Below the pieces are notes generated by a model. The model was not told where the DNA came from. It did not search any database and was given only the letters and a program-made list of their open reading frames with translations. A stretch of DNA of 5,741 nt from Cytophagales bacterium (GTDB taxonomy: Bacteria > Bacteroidota > Bacteroidia > Cytophagales > UBA9547), in contig DMUD01000111.1 of assembly GCA_003476475.1 (NCBI GenBank), positions 1-5,741 on the forward strand, written 5' to 3'. The translations under genes and the position numbers were made by a program. Numbering within the stretch: position 1 is the stretch's first letter; each line of letters opens with the position of its first letter. Shown one piece after another: positions 1-5,741 of this stretch.

Positions 1-556
1 CCTTCACGTCCGAATTTGATGATTTTACGGAAGGTGGGGTAACGCCCATCTTTTTCAACACCAAATCGGAAATATTCAAATTGTCGGGGCCGTACAAAAC
101 AATGGGGACTTGACCCATGGCTCCGTCTGAGCTTAGCACATAAGTAAATCCGTTTTCAGCGGCCACCTCGTCTATCGCTTTTTGTATTTTTTCCAACACC
201 GGCTTCATCAGCTTTTGTTGTTTTTCCTGCAAAGACTGTTCCGCATTTTTCTGAAACTGTTCTATTTGGCTATTCAAGTCTTGCAATTCTCTTTCTTTGT
301 CGGCGCGAATGACCTCCGTCATCATCGAGGCTCCTTTTTCGTACGATTCGTATTTCTCCCTAAATTCTTTCGCCTTCACTTCCAACTGTTTGTCCAACTG
401 GTCTTTGTAGGTCTTTAGTTCGTTTTCAATTTGCTTGCTTTCTGGCACTGAAGCTAACAAATAATCTACATTGGTGTAACCTATTTTCAAAGTCTTTTCC
501 TGTGCCATTGAAAAGGTGGATAGTCCAAGCATTCCTGCTATAAGTAACTTTTTCAT
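1..556 (-). CDS. ompH: OmpH/Skp-family periplasmic chaperone, second copy (3' end cut by window)
   Basis: This is the last gene of the minus-strand cluster. It starts at ATG 556 and stays open for 185 codons to the window edge, so its stop lies outside; family lengths suggest few residues are missing. Residues 1-18 form a signal peptide (basic MKK, hydrophobic core, S-M-A before Q19), implying export to the periplasm. The OmpH opening motif GYTNVDYLLASVPE lies at 26-39. A Lys/Glu/Gln-rich helical stretch (about 40-115) would form the long coiled-coil arm that holds unfolded outer-membrane proteins. The chain then returns to the trimer core through KPVLEKIQKAIDEVA (118-132), GFTYVLSSDG and IVLYGPDNLNISDLVLKKMG. 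The start is 10 bases after the stop of the preceding ompH, so the two are surely co-transcribed. The chaperone role is inferred from E. coli Skp and from bamA two genes upstream. Confidence 0.93.
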   Translation of the reverse strand, partial: MKKLLIAGMLGLSTFSMAQEKTLKIGYTNVDYLLASVPESKQIENELKTYKDQLDKQLEVKAKEFREKYESYEKGASMMTEVIRADKERELQDLNSQIEQFQKNAEQSLQEKQQKLMKPVLEKIQKAIDEVAAENGFTYVLSSDGAMGQVPIVLYGPDNLNISDLVLKKMGVTPPSVKSSNSDVK

Positions 557-566
557 ATAGTTTAAA

Positions 567-1160
567 TTAACGTTTTAATTTTTCTTTTACTTCTTTGTTC
601 AATTCGCCGCGTTTGTTGTCTATCACGTCGTTTTTATCGCCAAGTCCCAATTCGTCCAATACAAAATCGGTATAATCGTGTTTTGGGTCGGTGTACAACA
701 TCACCAAATCGCTCGATTTGTCAAATATAACTTGTAGCGCTTTCTTTTTTGCAACTTTTTCAATGGCTGTATATACTTTGTCTTGCACAGGCTTCGCCAG
801 TTCTTGCTTTTTCAAGAAAACCAAACCTTCAGGCCCAAAGTTTTTACGTTGCAATTCTTTGGCTTCTTTTTCGTGTTTGGCTATTGTGTCCAAGCGTTCT
901 TTCCTTAAATCTTCTGTCAAAAGTATTTCTTCCGCCTGAAATTCGTCCTTCAATTTTTTTACGTGAGCATATTTTTCCTCCACTTCTGTTTGCCATTTGG
1001 CCGACAATTTGTTCAATTCTTCTTGTGCTTTGGCATATTCAGGCACTTTGCCCATGATAAATTCCGTATCGATGTACCCAAACTTCTGAGCATTGGCAAA
1101 CGCACTAGACAGCAACAAGAAAACTATAACGGTATGTCGTAGGAAGAACCTCATTGGCAT
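567..1160 (-). CDS. ompH: OmpH/Skp-family periplasmic chaperone, first copy
   Basis: A complete gene of 197 residues. The signal peptide runs to about residue 24 (hydrophobic VIVFLLLSSAFANA, then Q25). The family motif FGYIDTEFIMGKVPEY is at 27-42, followed by a highly charged coiled coil (about 44-108). Next comes the segment NFGPEGLVFLKKQELAKPVQ (107-126), of a kind I associate with Bacteroidota OmpH proteins. The core ends with ALQVIFDKSSDLVMLY and DPKHDYTDFVLDELG (158-172), then a charged Lys/Glu tail to 197. It probably works as a trimeric holdase carrying unfolded beta-barrel proteins to BamA, encoded 55 bases upstream. Two starts are possible: ATG 1160 (M1) or ATG 1154 (M3, giving MRFFLRH). 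Both leave an intact signal peptide, and neither has a Shine-Dalgarno site, as is normal in this phylum. It differs clearly from the downstream copy in its middle and tail, so the pair is an old duplication. Confidence 0.95.
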   Translation of the reverse strand: MPMRFFLRHTVIVFLLLSSAFANAQKFGYIDTEFIMGKVPEYAKAQEELNKLSAKWQTEVEEKYAHVKKLKDEFQAEEILLTEDLRKERLDTIAKHEKEAKELQRKNFGPEGLVFLKKQELAKPVQDKVYTAIEKVAKKKALQVIFDKSSDLVMLYTDPKHDYTDFVLDELGLGDKNDVIDNKRGELNKEVKEKLKR

Positions 1161-1168
1161 TAAAAACG

Positions 1169-1176
1169 CAAAATTA
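1169..1176 (-). promoter_or_regulatory. Possible internal promoter -7 box before the first ompH
   Basis: The 55-base gap between bamA and ompH is very AT-rich and contains TAATTTTG, an exact match to the Bacteroidota -7 consensus TAnnTTTG. I see no TTG at 17-23 bases upstream, so the -33 element is missing or degenerate. Only eight bases separate the box from ATG 1160. A transcript from here would be almost leaderless for that ATG, or have a short leader for ATG 1154. A chance match in AT-rich DNA is quite possible. Confidence 0.25.
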
Positions 1177-1215
1177 AAGGATATATTACTACTAATAATT
1201 GAAAAATCCGAATTA

Positions 1216-3849
1216 TTACCTGATTTGCTGCCCGATAGAGAACATGAAACGCTGACCTGGGACGCCAGGGTAGCCGCGAATACCGTCCAAAGGAATGCCG
1301 TAGTCTAGCCCTATAAGACCAAAAGCAGGCATAAAGATTCGGGCACCTACCCCATACGAGCGTTTCAAATCGAAAGGCGTGTATTGCTTGTACGACTGCC
1401 ACGCGTTTCCGGCCTCGAAAAAGCCAAGCACATAAATGGAAGCCATGGGGCTAAGGGTGAGGGGATAGCGAAGTTCGAAAACTTGCTTGGCAAAAGCCAC
1501 ATTGCCGTTGCCGGTATATTGGCTTTGCACCACATTGTTGTTGTAGCCCCGCATGCCTATAATGTCGTAACCCAGCAAGAAGTTGAAGCCTGTCAGGCCA
1601 TTGCCACCCAACAAAAATCTTTCAAATGGCCCAATACCCAACTGCTTGTTGTATGAGCCTAAAACACCGTAGTGAGCACGGGTGTTCAGCACAAATTTGC
1701 CGACTAGCTGGTGAAAATAGGACAAATCGAACATCCACTTGTGATACTCTACAAATTTGTATCTTTCCAAAAAGGTCTCCTTGCTGTAGTCCCTGCCCGA
1801 CTGGAAAACTGAATATGGAGGGGTAGCCGCTACCGACAATGAAACGTTGGAACCACTACGAGGAAAAGTAGGATTGTCCACACTATTGCGCGAAAGAGCG
1901 TTTGTAAAACCAATGTTATTGAAACTACCCGTTTGGGCAACATTGCCCGTAAGGAAACCTAGGTTGTAGGAATCTAGCTTGTAAACCAAGTATGAAACGG
2001 TATGGCTAAGTACGAAATAGTCGTCGGGCCAGCGCAACCTGCGGGCGTAGCTGACAGATAGATTGGTAATTTGAAGTCTCCCTTGGTTGGTGCCAAAAAA
2101 ACTGGCGTTAGAACCTATGCCAAAACTACCGACACGGGTGGCGGCTCCCAAATTTTGAAAAGAACGACTTGCCGAGATGGTGAGTGCATTTGGTCTTCTG
2201 CCACCCAGCCAAGGTTCGGTAAAGGAAATTGAATAAGACTGGAAAGTGGGTCCGTTTGCTTGCGCCGAAATATTCAGCCTTTGACCGTCGCCGGCAGGCA
2301 AGGGACTCCATTGGCTAAGTTTCAAAATATTGCGTGCCGAAAAATTGTTGAAGGAGAGTCCGAGCGAACCTACCAAGCCCCAGTAGCCACCATAGCCTCC
2401 CGACAACTGCAATTGGTCGCTTGGCTTTTCGGTGAGGTTGTATTCTATGTCCACAGTTCCTTTGGCTGGATTTGGTTTGGGCAAAATCTCAATTTTTTCG
2501 GGGTCGAAATAGCCAAGCTGAGAAAGCTCCCTTTGCGATCGTATCAAATCTGAACGGCTGAATTTATCGCCTGGATAGGTGCGTATCTCGCGCTGTATCA
2601 CATGGTCGTTTGTTTTAGTATTGCCCGAAATCAATATCTTGTCGACCGTAGCTTGGGTACCTTCGTACACCCGCATTTCCAAATCGACCGAATCGCCTTC
2701 GATGCGCACCTCAACAGGGTCCACATGGAAAAACAAATAACCGTCGTCCATGTACAACGAACTCACATCGGCACCGTTGGGATTGTAGTTCAGGCGTTTT
2801 TCCAATTCTTTGGTGTTGTACACATCGCCTTTGTTTATCCCGAAAATATTGCCCAAATATTTCGAATCATAGAGGTAATTGCCTGTCCATGAAATATTTC
2901 GGAAATAATATTTGCGGCCTTCTTCCAATTTTATTTTTACAGCAACATCCTTTTTCAATTTTTCCCTTCTTCCAACATGGCTTGTTTTGGTCACCACATT
3001 GCCCTCTTTGTCGCGTATTTTATCTTCACTTTTCTTGTACGTGTAAACAGTATCTGAAATTAACTTCACATCTCTATATCCGTTTTCATTGTAAAAATCA
3101 AGCAATTTCGACTTGTCTTCCTCGTACTTGGCACGGACAAACTTTGACCTTTGCCAAAAAAATCCAGGTTTTTTCCTTTTGGTCTTTTTAAGCTTCGACT
3201 GAATTTTTTTATCAGGAAACACCACATTCCCTTCTATTTCTAATTTGGCAATTTTGACTTTACTACGCTTGTTTATGTTGATGAGTAACGAAACACTATT
3301 GTTCATCGAGGTATCTATGCTTTGGGTAATTTTCACTTCGGCATTCATGAAACCCTTGTCGGCATAAAACTTTTTGATGGTGTTTTGGGTGTTTTTGATG
3401 GCGGCATCGGTGATTATTTTGCCCCTTATCAAACGAATTTTGTCTTTGATGTCGTCTTGCTCGCTTTTGGTGGCACCCTTGAAAATGTATTTTGACAAAC
3501 GGGGCCTTTCGACCAAGTAAAAATCCAAATACACATTTTCGCCTTCCAACTTCAGAATGCTGACTTCGATATTCCCTATCAAGCCCTGGTCCCAAAGTTT
3601 TTTAACGGCGTTTGAAATGGCGTCGCTGGGTATTCTTATCTTATCTCCTATTCTAAAGCCCGATATGGAAACGATGGCGCCTGCATCCAAAAAACGGGCT
3701 CCCGAAACCGATATATCGGCAATTTTGTACTCACGCGGGGTACTCAAATCGATGCCCGCGGCATTGCCCAATGTACTGTTGAGGGGTGTTTGTGCTTGCA
3801 GAATATATGCGACAGCAAAAAAGAAAATCAGACTGGCAAATATCCTCAT
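1216..3849 (-). CDS. bamA: BamA, outer-membrane beta-barrel assembly protein (Omp85 family)
   Basis: A complete Omp85 protein of 877 residues, the central subunit of the BAM complex, which folds and inserts beta-barrel proteins into the outer membrane. Residues 1 to about 20 are a signal peptide (ASLIFFFAVAYILQAQ). Five periplasmic POTRA domains can be placed at about 41-115, 118-193, 197-312, 313-396 and 400-476; typical segments are ISVSGARFL (46-54), LEIEGNVVFPD (203-213), ISWTGNYLYDSKYL (319-332) and ILISGNTKTNDHVIQREI (405-422). The barrel occupies about 480-877. MRGY at 766-769 fits the conserved (V/I)RG(F/Y) motif of loop 6, which folds back into the barrel. It is longer than E. coli BamA (810), partly through insertions in POTRA3 (about 219-240 and 271-301). 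The protein ends in IGQQIR, without the terminal aromatic residue usual in proteobacterial barrels. The start ATG overlaps the uppS stop in an ATGA, so translational coupling is likely. Confidence 0.97.
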   Translation of the reverse strand: MRIFASLIFFFAVAYILQAQTPLNSTLGNAAGIDLSTPREYKIADISVSGARFLDAGAIVSISGFRIGDKIRIPSDAISNAVKKLWDQGLIGNIEVSILKLEGENVYLDFYLVERPRLSKYIFKGATKSEQDDIKDKIRLIRGKIITDAAIKNTQNTIKKFYADKGFMNAEVKITQSIDTSMNNSVSLLININKRSKVKIAKLEIEGNVVFPDKKIQSKLKKTKRKKPGFFWQRSKFVRAKYEEDKSKLLDFYNENGYRDVKLISDTVYTYKKSEDKIRDKEGNVVTKTSHVGRREKLKKDVAVKIKLEEGRKYYFRNISWTGNYLYDSKYLGNIFGINKGDVYNTKELEKRLNYNPNGADVSSLYMDDGYLFFHVDPVEVRIEGDSVDLEMRVYEGTQATVDKILISGNTKTNDHVIQREIRTYPGDKFSRSDLIRSQRELSQLGYFDPEKIEILPKPNPAKGTVDIEYNLTEKPSDQLQLSGGYGGYWGLVGSLGLSFNNFSARNILKLSQWSPLPAGDGQRLNISAQANGPTFQSYSISFTEPWLGGRRPNALTISASRSFQNLGAATRVGSFGIGSNASFFGTNQGRLQITNLSVSYARRLRWPDDYFVLSHTVSYLVYKLDSYNLGFLTGNVAQTGSFNNIGFTNALSRNSVDNPTFPRSGSNVSLSVAATPPYSVFQSGRDYSKETFLERYKFVEYHKWMFDLSYFHQLVGKFVLNTRAHYGVLGSYNKQLGIGPFERFLLGGNGLTGFNFLLGYDIIGMRGYNNNVVQSQYTGNGNVAFAKQVFELRYPLTLSPMASIYVLGFFEAGNAWQSYKQYTPFDLKRSYGVGARIFMPAFGLIGLDYGIPLDGIRGYPGVPGQRFMFSIGQQIR

Positions 3850-4589
3850 GAATGGCTACGGACTAATTGTTCGCTTATTTTGCCAAACCTACGCTCCCTG
3901 CCTTGAAAGCTTACGATGGCCTCGTGCAAATGCTCTTTTCTGAAATCGGGCCAAAGTATAGGACTAATATACAATTCGGAATAGGCCGCTTGCCAAAGCA
4001 AAAAGTTGCTTAGCCTATTCTCGCCGCTAGTACGGATAATCAGTTCTGGGTCGGGTATGTTTTTGGTATCCAAATACGACGAAAACAATTCGGCGTCGAT
4101 GTCTTCTACACTTAGGTTTCCTTTGTTTACTTCTTGTGCCACTTGTTTCACGGCTTCTACTATTTCCCATCGGCTACTGTAGCTAAGGGCTAGCACTACC
4201 GTAGTGCCAGTAGAGGTAGAGGTTAGTTCTATGGCTTCTTTCAATTCCTTTTGACAGGAATTGGGCAAGGAAGAAGTAGCTCCTATAGTAGCCAAACGAA
4301 TGTTGTTTTTTTTAAGTGTTGGAGCTTCAGACCGAATAGTCGAAATCAACAAACTCATCAAAGCATTCACTTCTTCCACTGGTCTGTTCCAGTTTTCAGT
4401 AGAAAAAGCGTAAAGTGTCAAAAACCCAATTCCCAATTCTGCACATCCTTCCACAGTGTCGCGCACGGCTTTCAATGCGTTTTTATGACCAAAAATGCGT
4501 GCGGCACCCCTTTGCTTTGCCCAGCGGCCATTTCCGTCCATGATTACGGCAATGTGCGAGGGTAGATTATCTTTATTTATTACTGACAA
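3846..4589 (-). CDS. uppS: Isoprenyl transferase / undecaprenyl diphosphate synthase (UppS), TTG start
   Basis: A cis-prenyltransferase of 247 residues, a normal length. It adds isopentenyl diphosphate units to farnesyl diphosphate to make C55 undecaprenyl diphosphate, the lipid carrier for peptidoglycan and surface polysaccharides; it acts at the inner face of the cytoplasmic membrane. All signatures are present: HIAVIMDGNGRWAKQRG (12-28) with the catalytic Asp18, GHKNALKAVRD (34-44), LYAFSTENWNRP (59-70), LALSYSSRWEIVEAV (133-147), and IIRTSGENRLSNFLLWQ (184-200) followed by AYSELY with the Mg-binding Glu205 and WPDF (213-216). The start must be TTG 4589: upstream the frame meets a TAG at 4614-4616 with no ATG or GTG between, and the first in-frame ATG (Met17) would remove the first strand before the catalytic Asp. 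It lies 54 bases after the porG-like gene and overlaps bamA by four bases. Confidence 0.96.
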   Translation of the reverse strand: MSVINKDNLPSHIAVIMDGNGRWAKQRGAARIFGHKNALKAVRDTVEGCAELGIGFLTLYAFSTENWNRPVEEVNALMSLLISTIRSEAPTLKKNNIRLATIGATSSLPNSCQKELKEAIELTSTSTGTTVVLALSYSSRWEIVEAVKQVAQEVNKGNLSVEDIDAELFSSYLDTKNIPDPELIIRTSGENRLSNFLLWQAAYSELYISPILWPDFRKEHLHEAIVSFQGRERRFGKISEQLVRSHS

Positions 4590-4616
4590 AAGAGGAACGT
4601 GTTGGATAAACGGCTA

Positions 4617-4647
4617 CAAATATGAGGCTAAATTGGCTATAAATCAA
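4617..4647 (-). promoter_or_regulatory. Possible weak promoter before uppS
   Basis: On the minus strand a TTG (4645-4647, at the very end of the porG-like gene) is followed after 20 bases by CATATTTG (4617-4624). This differs from the Bacteroidota -7 consensus TAnnTTTG at one position, the first T. The spacing is within the range known for Flavobacterium promoters. Transcription would begin near 4610, about 20 bases before the uppS TTG start. The mismatch falls in a well-conserved position, so this is only a candidate; uppS can equally be read through from the upstream promoter. Confidence 0.22.
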
Positions 4648-5291
4648 TCAAAATGCTTAGGACAATATACTTTGTACAAACTGTAGCTAACGCAAATGCC
4701 GTTGTAAAAATACCAATCGAGCGTGTTGGCGTTTCCACCGTAGGTTTCTTCGCTCACATTGTCTAGCAAATCGGTAAAGGTTTTTCTTGCTACAGCTTCC
4801 GCAATAAAATTCCAACGTTGTCCCATCTTGATGCGCAATCCTATTCCTACTGGCACTACGGGTTGTATCGGGAGGGCGTTGGAGTTGGAATAAGAAGAAA
4901 AATAAAACAAACCCAGCCCACCAGCAAAATAGGGAGTCCAGGTGACTCTGCCCGAATTGCTTCTGTAATTCAAGAAATTGTATTCTACTTGCAAGGCACC
5001 CTCGTACAACACATTTTTAAAAGACATGTCGCGCTTTACATATACAGGGTCCGAAGATTTTGAGTCAACGGCCTTTATGCCGCCCACCATGATGTGGTAG
5101 CGTATGCCCACTGCAGGGGTAATGTTGTTTTTGTAAAAAAATAAAACGGCGGGCCTGTAGTTCTTTAGCTCGAAATTATCGTTTGTGTAATCGCCCTTGT
5201 AATTGGTACCCCCAGCGCCAAATCCAAACTCATGCTTTTGAGCTTGTGCAAAAAAGGCACACAACATGATAATTAGTAAATATACCCTCAT
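4644..5291 (-). CDS. porG: PorG-like outer-membrane beta-barrel protein (DUF6089 family)
   Basis: A complete small outer-membrane protein of 215 residues. Residues 1-17 are a signal peptide (LLIIMLCAFFAQA, then Q18); Cys11 has Leu before it, so it is not a good lipobox. The mature part alternates polar and aromatic or aliphatic residues as in a small barrel. Family-like segments are EFGFGAGGTNYKGDY (21-35), NVLYEGALQVEYNFLNY (93-109), TPYFAGGLGLFYF (119-131), PVVPVGIGLRIKMGQRWN (144-161) and ARKTFTDLLDNVSEETYG (168-185). In Porphyromonas gingivalis PorG is an outer-membrane component of the type IX secretion system working with PorK/PorN, and its gene sits beside uppS, bamA and two ompH genes; the same order here supports the assignment. 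The mature protein has two cysteines near the end, Cys200 and Cys210. ATG 5291 lies shortly after a good promoter, so this is the first gene of the operon. Membership of the family is firm; an actual secretion role is inferred. Confidence 0.82.
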   Translation of the reverse strand: MRVYLLIIMLCAFFAQAQKHEFGFGAGGTNYKGDYTNDNFELKNYRPAVLFFYKNNITPAVGIRYHIMVGGIKAVDSKSSDPVYVKRDMSFKNVLYEGALQVEYNFLNYRSNSGRVTWTPYFAGGLGLFYFSSYSNSNALPIQPVVPVGIGLRIKMGQRWNFIAEAVARKTFTDLLDNVSEETYGGNANTLDWYFYNGICVSYSLYKVYCPKHFD

Positions 5292-5310
5292 TCGAAATTG
5301 AAAATGGCTG

Positions 5311-5344
5311 CAAAGTTAGGACTTCTCAAAACAATTCCTTCAAA
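5311..5344 (-). promoter_or_regulatory. Probable operon promoter (Bacteroidota type) upstream of the porG-like gene
   Basis: On the minus strand the sequence has TTTG (5341-5344) and, counting from its TTG (5341-5343), a 22-base spacer before TAACTTTG (5311-5318). The latter is an exact match to the TAnnTTTG -7 element used by the primary sigma factor of Bacteroidota; the spacer fits the 17-23 range described for Flavobacterium. Transcription would start near 5303-5307, leaving a leader of roughly 13-16 bases before ATG 5291. With the short gaps downstream this is the likely main promoter for porG-uppS-bamA-ompH-ompH. Confidence 0.6.
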
Positions 5345-5741
5345 TTAGGCTCTAAACCTTGTGTAGGAAATATATCCTCCCATAACACCACTCAAATGCA
5401 CCTCGGCAAGTACATGCAATTTCCATTTACATCTTTGTCCGAACTAGAGATATTCAGTTTGAAAACACGCCCAACGTGCGCAATAAAAACATTTTTAGTT
5501 TTCCAGGACTCTTAATCTCCATGCTAGCGCAATGGATTGGCGAAGCGAAACTTGTATTTTTTTGCATACAAATTCTAGCCAAATTCGGCACGAGAGACGC
5601 ATTCGCTAAACTCTAGCGCCAGAAATGAACGTCTTAAACCAGTTGGATAAAAAGAGAAGTTATGTAGGAGTAATTATCCTTTAATATGCTGAAATTCAGT
5701 ATTTTTCATAAAATTTCTCCCCAATATATAATCCCTAATTC
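5345..5741. other. Gene-free stretch with short inverted and direct repeats
   Basis: I find no convincing gene here on either strand; all frames are broken by stops and the longest pieces are under about 55 codons. The region is mostly AT-rich, but 5519-5620 is a less AT-rich patch with several small symmetric elements. One is a hairpin at 5519-5535 (CCATGC paired with GCATGG around a TAGC loop, with one bulged A). Another is TTGTAT (5552-5557) paired with ATACAA (5566-5571) over a T-rich loop. There are also distant arms AGCGAA (5544-5549) and TTCGCT (5602-5607), and a direct repeat CTAGCGC at 5524-5530 and 5613-5619. It could be an untranslated spacer, a decayed gene or element, or a genome-dispersed repeat; the sequence alone does not decide. 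A neighbouring gene may end or begin beyond the right edge. Confidence 0.5.

Noticed and set aside
2126..2311. Alternate-frame minus-strand open frames inside bamA (also 3296-3595) as signs of a frameshift or nested gene
   Set aside because: The main bamA frame is unbroken and conserved across the same positions, so these are overlapping-frame artefacts.
3557..3943. Plus-strand open frame of 128 codons antisense to the bamA start and uppS end
   Set aside because: It is the complement of well-supported coding sequence, has no family resemblance, and its composition follows the codon structure of the opposite strand. Other plus-strand frames in 182-5063 were dropped for the same reason.
5454..5567. 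A 37-residue minus-strand open frame (starting MQKNTSFASP, ending LGVFSN)
   Set aside because: Short, no recognised family, no promoter-like box or other start evidence, and it lies across the repeat-rich patch. Chance is the simplest explanation.
5686..5702. Hairpin (ATGCTGA / TCAGTAT around AAT) followed by a short T run on the plus strand, as a possible terminator
   Set aside because: The stem is AT-rich with one G-T pair and the T run is only about four bases. No plus-strand gene ends here, and on the minus strand it is followed by an A-rich, not T-rich, sequence.
5661..5707. An 11-codon minus-strand frame (MKNTEFQHIKG) preceded by GGGGAG, resembling a Shine-Dalgarno site
   Set aside because: Too short to support, and Bacteroidota rarely rely on Shine-Dalgarno sites; the purine run is probably coincidental.
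1..5741. Mobile elements, CRISPR arrays, tRNA/rRNA genes or a hidden multi-gene defence system
   Set aside because: I saw no transposase or integrase motifs, no regularly spaced repeats, no tRNA-like folds and no unexplained long open frame; nearly all of 1-5291 is accounted for by five core genes.

Overview
The window reads as a core, conserved envelope-biogenesis locus of a member of the Bacteroidota. The protein sequences resemble Cytophagales-type relatives most, but the exact taxon is inferred from remembered family features, not from a search. Support comes from gene content and order (a PorG/DUF6089-like barrel, then uppS, bamA and two OmpH/Skp genes), from starts that lack Shine-Dalgarno sites, and from a good match to the Bacteroidota promoter consensus (TTG, then TAnnTTTG). 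Every supported gene is on the minus strand, so transcription runs from right to left.

Layout in transcription order: (1) 5345-5741 is about 400 bases with no supported gene, containing a patch of short inverted and direct repeats. (2) 5311-5344 is a probable promoter. (3) 4644-5291 encodes a 215-residue PorG-like outer-membrane protein. (4) 3846-4589 is uppS, encoding undecaprenyl diphosphate synthase, whose only sensible start is TTG. (5) 1216-3849 is bamA, overlapping the end of uppS by four bases (ATGA). (6) 567-1160 is a first OmpH/Skp-family periplasmic chaperone gene. (7) 1-556 is a second OmpH/Skp gene, cut by the window edge at its 3' end.

How they work together: BamA folds and inserts beta-barrel proteins into the outer membrane, and the two OmpH proteins are the expected periplasmic holdases that bring unfolded barrels to it. 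UppS makes the C55 lipid carrier used for peptidoglycan and surface polysaccharides. The PorG-like protein is both a probable BAM client and, in relatives, an outer-membrane part of the type IX secretion system. The gaps (54, -4, 55 and 10 bases) suit one operon led by the promoter at 5311-5344, perhaps with weaker internal promoters before uppS and the first ompH.

I found no mobile element, CRISPR array, RNA gene or unknown multi-gene system. The points worth a second look are the TTG start of uppS, basic and charged insertions in BamA POTRA3, the two diverged OmpH copies, and the repeat-rich non-coding stretch at the right end.
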